Source: Streptomyces sp. NBC_01244 (lineage in GTDB: Bacteria > Actinomycetota > Actinomycetes > Streptomycetales > Streptomycetaceae). From it: a stretch of DNA of 64,000 bases. How positions within the stretch are numbered: the first letter of the stretch is position 1; the number at the start of each line of letters is the position of its first letter. Position numbers and translations under genes: made by a program. The stretch lies in NCBI RefSeq assembly GCF_035987325.1, contig NZ_CP108488.1, positions 2,170,001 to 2,234,000 on the forward strand, in the 5' to 3' direction. Under the pieces are notes generated by a model that worked only from the letters and a program-made list of their open reading frames with translations, had not been told where the DNA came from and searched no databases. Of the stretch, positions 44,809 through 54,218 are shown piece by piece.

Positions 44809-44904
44809 AGCAGTCATCCGGCCCTGCTCCCCCAGTGTTACTCCCTTGTCCGCCTGATGATCACGGGTTAGGGTCCCCGGGCACATATCGGGGGATCACA
44901 GCAG

Positions 44905-45624
44905 GTGGGGGACATGACCGAAGACGTCGGCACGATCACGACGCGCGGGGCGATAGGCCAGGGCATCCTGGCCGTGGGCTTGATCGGAGCCATGGGGGCC
45001 GGCCTCTGGATGGCCGGGGAGTCGGCGAATTCGAGCCCTGAGCCGAAGCCCGTCACCTGCTCGCACGGGCAGCCCGAGAAGACGCCCGCGGAGTCCACGG
45101 ACGAGCCGGGGCACGTCTCCGGGGCCCAGCTGTGCACGGCGCTGCACCGCCCCGATCTCGCCGATCTGCTCGGCACTCCGGGGGAGGTCGCGAAGAACGC
45201 GAACGGCAGCGGCAGCACCTTCAAGCCCGTCGGAGGCGACAAGGAGATCCACACCCCCTCGGGCGAGGTCGAGTTCGAGACCTACACGGCGCACCTGACG
45301 GCCGCGTACAACCAGCTGACCGTCGCCACCCTGGGCAAGCTCCTGGGGGACGGCACTTTGCCGCAGACGGTCCTGGGCCGCCCGGCCGCCTTCTACTCGG
45401 ACCGCACCATCAGCATCAGCTTCCGCCTGGACGGCAGTGATGCCAGCAGCGGCTCCGGCGTCCCCACCCGCTCCCTCGTGGTGGCCCGGGACGCGGCGGA
45501 CGGCGGCGGCTACTACGAGCTGACCCTGTGGCGCTCCGACGGCGCGGTGCCCGACGATGCCGTCCTGCTGCGCGTGGCCGAGCAGGTGCTGCCGACGGTC
45601 CCGGGGTGGGCCGCCGCCGGGTGA
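44905..45624 (+). CDS. Membrane-anchored protein, DUF6215-like
   Basis: 239 residues from GTG 44905 in frame with MTEDV (ATG 44914 is an alternative). One membrane helix at about 20-40 (GQGILAVGLIGAMGAGLWMAG), then an exported part with a Pro/Ser-rich linker, VTCSHGQ and QLCTALHRPDLADLLGTPGEVAK, typical of a Streptomyces lipoprotein-like family that I associate with DUF6215. Two Cys could form a disulfide. The C-terminus has a beta domain YELTLWRSDGAVPDDAVLLRVAEQVLP. The function is unknown. Confidence 0.7.
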   Translation: MGDMTEDVGTITTRGAIGQGILAVGLIGAMGAGLWMAGESANSSPEPKPVTCSHGQPEKTPAESTDEPGHVSGAQLCTALHRPDLADLLGTPGEVAKNANGSGSTFKPVGGDKEIHTPSGEVEFETYTAHLTAAYNQLTVATLGKLLGDGTLPQTVLGRPAAFYSDRTISISFRLDGSDASSGSGVPTRSLVVARDAADGGGYYELTLWRSDGAVPDDAVLLRVAEQVLPTVPGWAAAG

Positions 45625-45661
45625 GGGCGCGTTACGGGGGCGGCCGCTTCGGGGGCCGCGG

Positions 45662-46081
45662 TCAGCGGGGGCGGCTGGGCTGGTTGAAGCGGAGCATGTT
45701 GCCGGCCGGATCGCGGAAGGCGCAGTCGCGGACCCCGTACGGCTGGTCGACGGGCTCCTGGAGCACCTCGGCGCCGGCGGCCCGGATGCGCTCGAAGGTG
45801 GCGTCCACGTCGTCCGTCGAGAAGATCACCCCGCGGAGCATGCCCTTGGCCAGCAGTTGCGCCATCGCCTGCCGGTCGGCCGGCGAGGAGCCGGGGTCGG
45901 CGAGCGGGGGTTCGAGGACGATCTCCACGTCGGGCTGCTCGGGCGAGCCGACGGTCACCCAGCGCATCCCCTCGAACGCGACGTCGTTGCGGACTTCCAT
46001 GCCGAGGGCGTCGCGGTAGAAGGCGAGGGCCTTGTCGTGGTCGTCGACGGCGATGAAGCACTGCGAGAGCCTGATGGTCAT
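45662..46081 (-). CDS. VOC-family (glyoxalase-like) protein
   Basis: 139 residues from ATG 46081. Two beta-alpha-beta-beta-beta modules: ISQCF-type start IRLSQCFIAVDDHDKALAFYRDALG, then VIFSTDDVDATFERIRAAGAEVL and VRDCAFRDPAGNMLRFNQP. The likely metal ligands are Glu in VEIVLEPP and the C-terminal acidic residues; an N-terminal His is replaced by Phe/Cys. It may be a metal-dependent lyase, dioxygenase or binding protein. It lies 9 bp downstream of the AraC-type regulator, so they are one operon. Confidence 0.88.
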   Translation of the reverse strand: MTIRLSQCFIAVDDHDKALAFYRDALGMEVRNDVAFEGMRWVTVGSPEQPDVEIVLEPPLADPGSSPADRQAMAQLLAKGMLRGVIFSTDDVDATFERIRAAGAEVLQEPVDQPYGVRDCAFRDPAGNMLRFNQPSRPR

Positions 46082-46090
46082 GCTCCGACG

Positions 46091-46534
46091 CTACGACGCG
46101 GCCGCGGTTCCCGCTCTCCCGCTGCCCGCGGGGTTCCGGACGGGCCGGGTGAAGACCTTGGCGACACACGCCGGGATGGCGGCACCGGCCTCGTGCCGCC
46201 GGGCCCGGTAAGCGCTGGGGGTCTCGCCGACCAGCTCCGTGAAGCGCGAGCTGAACGACCCGAGCGAGGTGCATCCGACCGCGAAGCAGACCTCGGTCAC
46301 GCTCAGGTCGCCCCGGCGCAGCAGCGCCTTCGCCCGCTCGACGCGGCGGGTCATCAGGTAGCTGTACGGGGTCTCCCCGAAGGCCGCCCGGAAGCTGCGG
46401 GAGAAGTGCCCGGGCGACATGAGGGCGACGCCCGCCAGCGCCGGTACGTCCAGCGGCTCGGTGTAGTCGCGGTCCATGACGTCCCGGGCGCGCCGCAGCC
46501 GCACCAAGTCCTCGATCGTCACGCGCACCAGCAT
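46091..46534 (-). CDS. AraC-family transcription regulator, short form
   Basis: 147 residues from ATG 46534. Only the double-HTH domain is present: VMDRDYTEPLDVPALAGVALMSPGHFSRSFRAAFGETPYSYLMTRRVERAKALL and VTEVCFAVGCTSLGSFSSRFTELVGETPSAYR. A sensing domain is absent, so it may respond to its own level or to a partner. It probably controls itself and the VOC gene 9 bp downstream. Confidence 0.9.
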   Translation of the reverse strand: MLVRVTIEDLVRLRRARDVMDRDYTEPLDVPALAGVALMSPGHFSRSFRAAFGETPYSYLMTRRVERAKALLRRGDLSVTEVCFAVGCTSLGSFSSRFTELVGETPSAYRARRHEAGAAIPACVAKVFTRPVRNPAGSGRAGTAAAS

Positions 46535-46565
46535 CTCACGGCCGGTACGGGCCGAGGGGAGACGA

Positions 46566-46970
46566 CTACTTCTCGGACTTCTCGCTCTTCGCGGCCTTCT
46601 CCGCCTGCATCTGCTTGATGCGGACGGTCTCCTTGCGGACGTCGGCCTGGGTGGCGCGCTCCTTGGCGAGCCACTCCGGCATCTCCTGCTTCAGGGCCTC
46701 GATCTGCTCCGTGGTGAGCGCCTCGGTGACGCCGCCGCGCGCCAGACCGGCGATGGAGACGCCGAGCTTCGCCGCGACCACCGGACGGGGGTGCGGGCCG
46801 TTGGTGCGCAGGTCCTGCAGCCACTGGGGCGGCTCGGCCTGGAGGGCGGTCAGCTCGGTGCGCGAGACGACACCCTCCTGGAACTCTGCGGGGGTGGCCT
46901 CGAGGTACACACCCAGCTTCTTCGCCGCAGTAGCGGGCTTCATGGTCTGGGTGGTCTGGTGCGACGTCAT
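46566..46970 (-). CDS. DUF5997-type protein
   Basis: 134 residues from ATG 46970; an upstream in-frame ATG at 46991 is less likely. A mostly helical protein: MKPATAAKKLGVYLEATPAEFQEGVVSRTEL, then HPRPVVAAKLGVSIAGLARGGV, which looks like an HTH, and a strongly charged C-terminal helix (IKQMQAEKAAKSEKSEK). Members are conserved in actinobacteria without known role. It diverges from the LysR-like substrate-binding gene 58 bp away, a pairing that suggests a shared function. Confidence 0.82.
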   Translation of the reverse strand: MTSHQTTQTMKPATAAKKLGVYLEATPAEFQEGVVSRTELTALQAEPPQWLQDLRTNGPHPRPVVAAKLGVSIAGLARGGVTEALTTEQIEALKQEMPEWLAKERATQADVRKETVRIKQMQAEKAAKSEKSEK

Positions 46971-47028
46971 GGGGTCAAGGGTATCGAGCATGTGCGCCAC
47001 CTCCGACCACGGCCGGTAATCTGGCCGG

Positions 47029-47808
47029 GTGACAGACTCCCGGACCCCCCCGTCGTTCCAGCTCGCATACGTCCCCGGGGTGACTCCCACGAAGTGGGTC
47101 CGGATCTGGAAGGAGCGGCTGCCCGACGTTCCGCTGACCCTCGTCCCGGTCGCTCCGGCCGAAGCCCCCGCCCTGCTGCGCGGCGGCGGCGCCGACGCGG
47201 GGTTCGTCCGGCTGCCGATCGACCGTACGGATCTCAGCGCGATCCCGCTCTACACCGAGACCACGGTCGTCGTGATCCCGAAGGACCACCTCATGGCCGC
47301 GGCCGAGGAGCTGTCCCTCGCGGAGCTGGCCGACGACATCGTGCTCCACCCGCTGGACGACACCCTCGAGTGGGAGCAGCTGCCGGGCAAGGCCGCGCTC
47401 CAGCGCCCGGAGACCACGGCCGACGCGATCGAGCTGGTGGCGGCGGGCATCGGGGTCCTGATCGTGCCCCAGTCGCTCGCGCGGCTGCACCACCGCAAGG
47501 ACCTCACCTACCGGACCCTGCTGGACGCCCCCGAGTCGCGTGTCGCGCTGTCGTGGCCCGAGGCGGACGTCACTCCCGACCTGGTCGAGGAGTTCATCGG
47601 GATCGTGCGCGGGCGGACGGTCAACAGCTCGCGCGGGCGCGGCCGTACGCAGCCCGAGCCCGAGCAGAAGAAGGCGAAGCCGGCGCGGAAGCCGGCGCCC
47701 AAGTCGGGGGGCAAGCCCGCCGCCAGGAACCCGCGCGCCGGCGCCCCCAAGGGCGGCAAGGCCACGGCGAAGCCCACCGGCAAGCGAGGGAAGCCCCGCG
47801 GCCGCTAG
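47029..47808 (+). CDS. LysR-type effector-binding domain without HTH, with basic tail
   Basis: 259 residues from GTG 47029. Residues 8-195 are a LysR substrate-binding (periplasmic binding protein type 2) fold: FQLAYVPGVTPTKWVRIWKERLPDVPL, GADAGFVRLP, LVAAGIGVLIVPQSLARLH. The N-terminal winged helix normal in LysR regulators is absent. Residues 200-259 are instead a Lys/Arg/Pro/Gly/Ala tail (KKAKPARKPAPK..), like histone-H1-type nucleic acid binders. It diverges from a DUF5997 gene. A regulator whose binding is by tail or by partner is one reading; the ligand is unknown. Confidence 0.85.
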   Translation: MTDSRTPPSFQLAYVPGVTPTKWVRIWKERLPDVPLTLVPVAPAEAPALLRGGGADAGFVRLPIDRTDLSAIPLYTETTVVVIPKDHLMAAAEELSLAELADDIVLHPLDDTLEWEQLPGKAALQRPETTADAIELVAAGIGVLIVPQSLARLHHRKDLTYRTLLDAPESRVALSWPEADVTPDLVEEFIGIVRGRTVNSSRGRGRTQPEPEQKKAKPARKPAPKSGGKPAARNPRAGAPKGGKATAKPTGKRGKPRGR

Positions 47809-47820
47809 GACCTGTCGCCA

Positions 47821-47866
47821 GCATCGTCCACCTGCTCGGCTCAGCCGCCGAGCAGGTGGACGATGC
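47821..47866 (+). terminator. Strong terminator hairpin, 20-bp stem
   Basis: Perfect 20-bp arms (47821-47840 and 47847-47866) with a 6-nt loop, 12 bases past the stop of the LysR-like gene. Among the longest perfect stems in the window. Confidence 0.9.
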
Positions 47867-48032
47867 CCGCCATGCCCGCTCCCCTCGGCCGCACCCACTG
47901 GACTTGAACGCGTTCAAGCCGGCTGATATTCGCACTCCCTGGCGATGCCCCGAGAGCGTTGCGCCCGCCACACGCCCGTCCCTATAGTCACTTCGTATTC
48001 ATTTCGTCACACTGAGTGAGCTGGGGGCAAGG

Positions 48033-48614
48033 GTGTTACGCATCGGCAAGGGACGGGTCTCCAAGGGCCTCGCCGCACTGGCCGCCGGGACGGTCCTCGC
48101 CCTGGGAGTGGGCGCGGCGCCCGCCGTCGCGGCCGAGGGCTCGTGCGCCGGCGGCGCCACCGGGCGGCTGCCGCGGCTGCAGGACCACCGCTTCTACGTA
48201 CAGTGCGCGGGCGGGGTCGCCACCGTCGTGGCCTGCCCCACCGGGCAGGTCTTCGCTCCCGGCCCGCAGCTCTGCGAGGCCCCCGAGCTGGTCCGGCCCG
48301 CCGTGGCCACGGTCACCACGGCCGGTCCGGCGAAGCTGAACGGGCTGCTCTTCGGGGTCAAGAACCTCAGCACCACCGTGCGGATCACGGACGCTCCGGC
48401 CGGGCTGGACGGCGTACCGGTCACCTTCACCACCGTCGGCGGCCGGACGCTCTGCACCGCCGTCACCGACCAGTTCGGAGCCGCCCGCTGCGACACCCCG
48501 GCCCGGCTGACGATCCCGCTGGACGAACTCCTGCGCGGCTACCGGGCCACCCACCCGGGCATCGGCGGGATCTACCTCCCCTCCTCCGCCACCGCTCCCA
48601 TCGCGCTCCTCTAG
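48033..48614 (+). CDS. Secreted protein with chitin-binding (CBM14-like) region
   Basis: 193 residues from GTG 48033. Signal peptide: VSKGLAALAAGTVLALGVGAAPAVAAEG, cleavage near 34. The next 50 residues, with YVQCAGGVATVVACPTGQVFAPGPQLCE and several Cys, look like the peritrophin-type CBM14 fold rather than the usual bacterial CBM5/12. The rest (95-193) has beta structure, MNGLLFGVKNLSTTVRITD-like, with two Cys and RLTIPLDELLRGYRATHP. It may bind chitin outside the cell. The single-domain form without hydrolase is unusual. Confidence 0.78.
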   Translation: MLRIGKGRVSKGLAALAAGTVLALGVGAAPAVAAEGSCAGGATGRLPRLQDHRFYVQCAGGVATVVACPTGQVFAPGPQLCEAPELVRPAVATVTTAGPAKLNGLLFGVKNLSTTVRITDAPAGLDGVPVTFTTVGGRTLCTAVTDQFGAARCDTPARLTIPLDELLRGYRATHPGIGGIYLPSSATAPIALL

Positions 48615-49436
48615 CTAGGCGCCCGGCCCCTGGAGCGCCACCGCGTGCCGGACCCAGACGTTCGGCTCCACGTAGACCGCGAAGCCCTGCTCCGGTTCGC
48701 AGTGGACCGGGGACAGGGCGCCGGGAACACGGACCGGGCCGGCCGCGTCGAAGGGCAGACCGGTCCACTCGCGCCACTGCGCGAGAGAGCCGGTGATCGT
48801 CATCGACAGCGGGGCCACCGAGTCGATGACGCCGCCCGCCCGCACGTGGACCCGTAGCCACGGGTCGTGGGGGAGGCCGTCCTCGCGGGTGCGGTACGCG
48901 TACTCGTGGATCGAGGCGTCCGGCTCGGCCGGCTTTCCGCTGGGCCGGACCGGCGCCACCACCTCGGCGAAACCGCGCGCCCGGGCGTTCTCCCGCATCG
49001 CCGCGAGCATCCGGCCGGACAGCCCCTCCCCCTGCCGACCGGTGGCGACGCTGATCTCGATCGCGCTCACGGTGTCGGCCTCGACCCCGCGCCGCAGGTC
49101 GGAGAAGGCCCACATCAGGATCCGGTCCCAGCCCTGTGCGGGCAGCTCGCCGCCGCGGCCCGGCGCGTGCTGCGCGAAGGGCACGCCGAAGCCCCGGGCG
49201 ACCACCGTGTCGCCGTCCGTGGCGATCAGGACGTACTCCGGGAACTCGGCCACCATCCGCGGATACAGCAGCCAGGCCAGTGAGTCGTGCTGGGCGAACT
49301 CGGGCCAGGAGTCCTTCATGTCCCACAGCCGGGCCGCCAGTTCGGGCCGCTCCGCGAGCGTGGTGATCCGGATGCCCGCGCCGCCGAGGCCCTCGCCGCC
49401 GATGCCCGCGCCGCCCGTGTTTGTGATGTCGTCCAT
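48615..49436 (-). CDS. GNAT-like acetyltransferase protein
   Basis: 273 residues from ATG 49436 with in-frame alternatives. The N-terminal 22 residues are Gly-rich. A GNAT-like fold is suggested by RITTLAERPELAARLWDMKD, EYVLIATDGDTVVARGFGVP, and SVATGRQGEGLSGRMLAAMRENARARGFAEVVAPVRPSG (acetyl-CoA segment, G-x-G-x-S in place of GxGxG/A). C-terminal 90 residues are a separate beta part. The family is common in actinobacteria; the substrate is unknown. The stop abuts the stop of the convergent chitin-binding gene. Confidence 0.75.
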   Translation of the reverse strand: MDDITNTGGAGIGGEGLGGAGIRITTLAERPELAARLWDMKDSWPEFAQHDSLAWLLYPRMVAEFPEYVLIATDGDTVVARGFGVPFAQHAPGRGGELPAQGWDRILMWAFSDLRRGVEADTVSAIEISVATGRQGEGLSGRMLAAMRENARARGFAEVVAPVRPSGKPAEPDASIHEYAYRTREDGLPHDPWLRVHVRAGGVIDSVAPLSMTITGSLAQWREWTGLPFDAAGPVRVPGALSPVHCEPEQGFAVYVEPNVWVRHAVALQGPGA

Positions 49437-49488
49437 GCCCGCAGGCTAGGCACCCCCGACCTGCCACATCAACCGATTTGGCTCCGGT

Positions 49489-50064
49489 TCAGACGGGAGC
49501 CTGGAGGGAGAGGTGCCAGCTCCGCGGCCGGCCGGCGAGGGTGAGCGTGGACAGGGGGCGGACGTCCACGTTCCAGTACGTCAGCGGCGGTGCGTTCAGG
49601 GCGTACACGAGGGCCGCCCGGACCACCGACGGCTCCGCCACCGCCACGATCGCTCCCCCGTCGTCCGCCGGCCGGGTGTCGAGCCAGCCGCCGATCCGGG
49701 CGATGAAGGCGAGCAGGGACTCCCCGCCGTGCGGCGCGGCGTACGGATCGCTGAGCCAGAGGTCCACGGCCGCGGGGTCCCGGGCCGCCACCTCGGCCAG
49801 GGTGAGCCCGCGCCAGCGGCCCATGTCGCACTCCCGCAGGGCGGGTTGTGCCATCGGGGCGTAGCCGAGGGCGGTCCCCGTGGCCCGGCTGCGCGAGGTC
49901 GGCGAACAGTAGCGGAGCTCGGCCGAGCCCAGCGGTACGAGCCCGCGCGCGGCGGATTCCACCGCGCGCCAGCCGTCCACGTCGAGGGGGCGGTCGTCGT
50001 CGAAGCGCTCGGCGAGCAGCGAGGTACTGCGGGCTGCTGCGACTAGCGAAACCCGAACATGCAT
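49489..50064 (-). CDS. Histidine-phosphatase-fold protein lacking both catalytic His
   Basis: 191 residues from ATG 50064 (MHVRVSLVAAARSTSL). The fold is recognised from YCSPTSRSRATGTALGYAP and ECDMGRWRGLTLAEVAARDP, which match the SPxxRAxxTA and E-x-D-x-G-x-W-x-G segments of the phosphoglycerate mutase/acid phosphatase clan, and from PHGGESLLAFIARIGGWL. But the RHG with the nucleophilic His is AARST, and the second His near the C-terminus is replaced in IVAVAEPSVVRAAL. It is likely a pseudoenzyme or has another chemistry. It is monocistronic. Confidence 0.82.
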   Translation of the reverse strand: MHVRVSLVAAARSTSLLAERFDDDRPLDVDGWRAVESAARGLVPLGSAELRYCSPTSRSRATGTALGYAPMAQPALRECDMGRWRGLTLAEVAARDPAAVDLWLSDPYAAPHGGESLLAFIARIGGWLDTRPADDGGAIVAVAEPSVVRAALVYALNAPPLTYWNVDVRPLSTLTLAGRPRSWHLSLQAPV

Positions 50065-50095
50065 GCGGCGATGGTGATCCGCGTGCCGCACGGGG

Positions 50096-51527
50096 TCAAG
50101 CGTCGAGACGAAGCCCGGACCGCAGCCGCCGGACGGCCTCGGTCAGTTCGCCCGCGCCGGACACCCCGGCGAAGCTCAGCCGGACGAACGGACCGGGCGG
50201 TTCCGCGCAGAAGTACGGCCGTCCCGGCGCGACCGCGACCCCGGCCCGCAGGGCGGCCGCCACGAAGGCGGCGTCGTCACCGCCCCCGCCGGGCCGCGCC
50301 CACAACTGGTAGCCGCCGCGCGGCGGATGGGGCACCTCCAGCTCCGGCAGCTCCCGCCGCAGCGCCCCCGTCAGGACGTCCCGGCGATGGCGCAGCTCGG
50401 CGGCGACGGCCTTGAGGTGGCGCGGCCAGGCGGGTGCCCCGACCAGTTCCAGGGCGGCTTCCTGGAGGGGCCGGGGCACGAAGAAGGTGTCCACGACCTG
50501 GATGGCGCGCAGCCGGTCGAAGACCGGGCCCCGGGCCGCCAGCGCGCCCACCCGCAGGCTGGGCGAGGTGACCTTGGTCAGCGACCGCACGTGGACGACC
50601 ACCCCGTCCGGGTCCTCGGCGGCGAGCGGCGCGGGCAGCGGGCCCGAGTCCTCGTGGGCCAGGGACCGCGCGTAGTCGTCCTCCAGCACGAACGCCCCGG
50701 CGGCGCGCGCGATCCGCAGCACCTCGCCCCGCCGCTCGCCCGACAGCACGGCCCCGGTCGGGTTCTGGAACAGCGGCTGGCATACGAAGACCCGCGCCCC
50801 GGTCGCTTCGAAGGCGGCCGCCAGCAGCTCCGGCCGGACCCCGTCCGCGTCCACCGGGACGGGCACCGGCCGGCATCCGGCGGCCCGCGCGAGGGCCAGC
50901 AGCCCCGGGTAGGTCGGGGATTCGACGAGGATCGGCGCCCCGGGCGGGGCGAGCGCCCGCAGCGCGGTGGCGAGCGCGCTCTGGCCGCCCGCGGTCACCA
51001 GTACGTCCCCGGCCGCGACGGCCCCGCCGATCTCGCGGGCGAACCAGTCCCGCAGCTCCGCCAGGCCCTCCACCGGCGGCCTCCCCCACACCCCCGGCCG
51101 CCGGCCGGCCCGGGCGAGGGCGGCCGCCATGGCCCGCTCGGGCTGGAGCGCCTCGTGCAGGTAGCCGCTGTGCAGCGGGATGACCCCGGCGGGCGGGGCG
51201 GCCAGGGTGACCAGCACTCCGGAGGCGTCCACGGAGCGCGGGACCACCTCGCCGGAGTCCTCGGCGCTCAGGGCGACGGCCTGCCAGGAGGTGTCGCCGG
51301 GCTCCTGGGTGTGCGTGCGGGGCTGCGCGCGGTAGACCCCGGCGCCGGGGCGGGTGACCACCAGGCCTTCGGCGGCGAGCTGGGCGAGGGCCCGGGAGAC
51401 GGTGACGGGACTGACCCGGTACTGCTCGACCAGGACCCGGCTCGACGGGAGCTTTCCACCCACCGAGTAGCGGTTCAGCTCGACTCGAAGGGATTCCGCC
51501 AGTTCCGCCACACTGCTACGCTCGTAC

Positions 51528-51529
<2 letters not shown>
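50096..51529 (-). CDS. MocR-type regulator: GntR HTH fused to class I aminotransferase
   Basis: 477 residues from ATG 51529; GTG 51511 in frame could also be used. The GntR winged helix is at 8-70 (GGKLPSSRVLVEQYRVSPVTVSRALAQLAAEGLV), followed by a linker (75-100), and the aminotransferase fold has LVTAGGQSALATALRALAPPG, ESPTYPGLLALARAAG, LEDDYARSL and the PLP lysine in SLTKVTSPSLRVG. MocR proteins sense PLP or its adducts. It is divergent from the EamA exporter at 51528, whose start overlaps its own, so this regulator probably controls the exporter. TAGCGCTA at 51542-51549 is a candidate site. Confidence 0.93.
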
Positions 51530-52478
<949 letters not shown>

Positions 52479-52518
52479 ACTGCTAGCACCGGATCGGACC
52501 GCCACCGAGGAGGTCAGC

Positions 52519-52716
52519 ATGCGCGCGACCGAGGGCGACCAGCTGGTTCAGCACGGCAGGATCGTGGGCCAGCACGACAAGGTCGGAGAGATCACCCAGG
52601 TCCTGGGAGAGAACGGCACCCCTCCCTACCGCGTCCGCTTCACGGACGGACACGAGGCCGTCATGTCCCCCGGCCCCGACTGCGTCGTGAAGCACCCCGC
52701 CGACCACGACCACTGA
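52519..52716 (+). CDS. DUF1918 protein
   Basis: 65 residues from ATG 52519 with GAGGAGG upstream. It is an SH3-like small barrel: RATEGDQLVQHGRIVGQHDKVGEI, PPYRVRFTDGHEAVMSPGPDCVV. DUF1918 proteins are frequent in actinobacteria and have no known function. It is monocistronic with a strong terminator. Confidence 0.92.
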   Translation: MRATEGDQLVQHGRIVGQHDKVGEITQVLGENGTPPYRVRFTDGHEAVMSPGPDCVVKHPADHDH

Positions 52717-52734
52717 GGCCGCCTAGGGCCAGGC

Positions 52735-52776
52735 GTCAAACTCCCGTCGTAGCCCCGAGGCAGACGGGAGTTTGAC
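52735..52776. terminator. Bidirectional terminator
   Basis: 14-bp perfect stem GTCAAACTCCCGTC/GACGGGAGTTTGAC (52735-52748, 52763-52776) between the DUF1918 gene and the convergent glycoside hydrolase gene. Confidence 0.88.
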
Positions 52777-52807
52777 GACAGGCCCTGGGCCCCCGAAGAC
52801 GGCCGGG

Positions 52808-54067
52808 TCAGCGCGGTGGCACGGCCACCGCCGTCGGGTAGTGGTCGGCGACCACCCGGGCCATCGCCCCGTTGGGGTCCGCGACCACCTGCTTCGCGGA
52901 GAAGTAGGCGTGGCCGCGGACCTCCGGGTATCCGGCGGCGAACCGCAGGTGCCGGGACAGCTCGCGCGGATCGCGCCAGGCGGCGGTGGAGCTCTGCGCG
53001 TCGCAGCGGTACAGCGCCTCCCCCACGTAGAGCTGGACGCGGGTGCCGGCGACGGTCCGCGCCCACCAGGGGACGATGGCGGCGTAGTCGGCCGCCGGGT
53101 GGCCGAGCTGCCAGTAGGCCTGCGGCACGATGTAGTCGATCCAGCCCTCGCGCACCCACTTGCGGGTGTCCGCGTACAGGTCGTCGTACGTGGCGACGCC
53201 CGCCTGCGTCGGCGAACCGAGCGGATCGCGGTCGGAGTTGCGCCAGACGGCGAAGGGGCTGATGCCGAAGCGCGTCGCGGGGCGCAGCGCCCGCAGCCGC
53301 TCGGACATCTCGCGGACCAGGGTGTCGGTGTTGTGGCGGCGCCAGTCGGCGCGGGTCGCGAAGGCCCGGCCGTACTGCTCGTAGGCGGCGTCGTCGTCGA
53401 AATCGCGGCCCTCGACGGGGTACGGGTAGAAGTAGTCGTCCCAGTGCACCCCGTCCAGGGGGTAGCGGGCGACGGCGTCGAGCATGGCGTCCTGCACGAA
53501 CCGGCGGACTTCCGGAAGTCCGGGGTTGTAGTACAGCTTGCCGCCGTAGGGCACGGTCCAGCCCCGGTTGCGCCGGGCCGGGTGCTCGGGGACGAGGAGG
53601 CTCAGGTCGGTGTGGTTGGCCACCCGGTACGGGTTGAACCAGGCGTGCAGTTCCAGCCCCCGGGCGTGCGCTTCGGCGACCGCCGTGCCGAGCGGGTCCC
53701 AGCCGGGGTCGACGCCCTGCTCCCCGGTCAGCCACTGCGACCAGGGCTCGCGCGCCGAGGGCCACATCGCGTCGGCGGTCGGCCGGACCTGGAGGATCAC
53801 CGCGTTGAGGCGGCGGGCGACGGCCGTGTCGAGGAGGGCCAGCAGTTCGGCGCGCTGCTCCCGCGCGGAAAGCCCGCTCTGCGACGGCCAGTCCACGTTC
53901 TGCACGGAGGCGACCCACATCCCCCGGAACGCGGCCTCGCCCGCTGCGCGCCCCCGCCGCGCCCCGCCCGCCTCCGCCGGCCCGACCGCTCGCGCGGGGG
54001 CAGCCGCCACGGCGGCCAGCACCCCCGCCGCCGCGGCCAGTACCCCTCGCCTCCCAATGGACGCCAT
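52808..54067 (-). CDS. Secreted family-10-like glycosyl hydrolase (GHL10/YngK-type)
   Basis: 419 residues from ATG 54067. A signal with GRRGVLAAAAGVLAAVAAAP at the N-terminus is twin-arginine-like. The TIM barrel starts FRGMWVASVQNVDWPSQSG and has LNAVILQVRPTADAMWPS, LHAWFNPYRVANHTD, YPLDGVHWDDYFYPYPVEG with DD acidic residues, FGISPFAVW and IDYIVPQAYWQLGH. This is the GHL10/DUF187 family, related to glycosidases that act on cell-wall or exopolysaccharide. The exact substrate is unknown. The conserved catalytic Asp in GVHWDDYF and the glutamates appear intact. Confidence 0.88.
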   Translation of the reverse strand: MASIGRRGVLAAAAGVLAAVAAAPARAVGPAEAGGARRGRAAGEAAFRGMWVASVQNVDWPSQSGLSAREQRAELLALLDTAVARRLNAVILQVRPTADAMWPSAREPWSQWLTGEQGVDPGWDPLGTAVAEAHARGLELHAWFNPYRVANHTDLSLLVPEHPARRNRGWTVPYGGKLYYNPGLPEVRRFVQDAMLDAVARYPLDGVHWDDYFYPYPVEGRDFDDDAAYEQYGRAFATRADWRRHNTDTLVREMSERLRALRPATRFGISPFAVWRNSDRDPLGSPTQAGVATYDDLYADTRKWVREGWIDYIVPQAYWQLGHPAADYAAIVPWWARTVAGTRVQLYVGEALYRCDAQSSTAAWRDPRELSRHLRFAAGYPEVRGHAYFSAKQVVADPNGAMARVVADHYPTAVAVPPR

Positions 54068-54218
54068 GTGACGACTCCGTTCCGCTGCGTGACATTGCCT
54101 CGTGTCCGCCCAGCATGCCCGCCCCGGCCCGACACGCCGGGCAAGGACGGGGGTAACGTCGGGGGGCGTGGCGGGCGCCGGAACGCAGTTACCACTGCAC
54201 GAGTACGGGGGACCCGCG

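Noticed and set aside
46091..46534. Truncated AraC gene
   Set aside because: The frame is complete from ATG to stop with both HTH units; short AraC proteins without sensor domain are normal.
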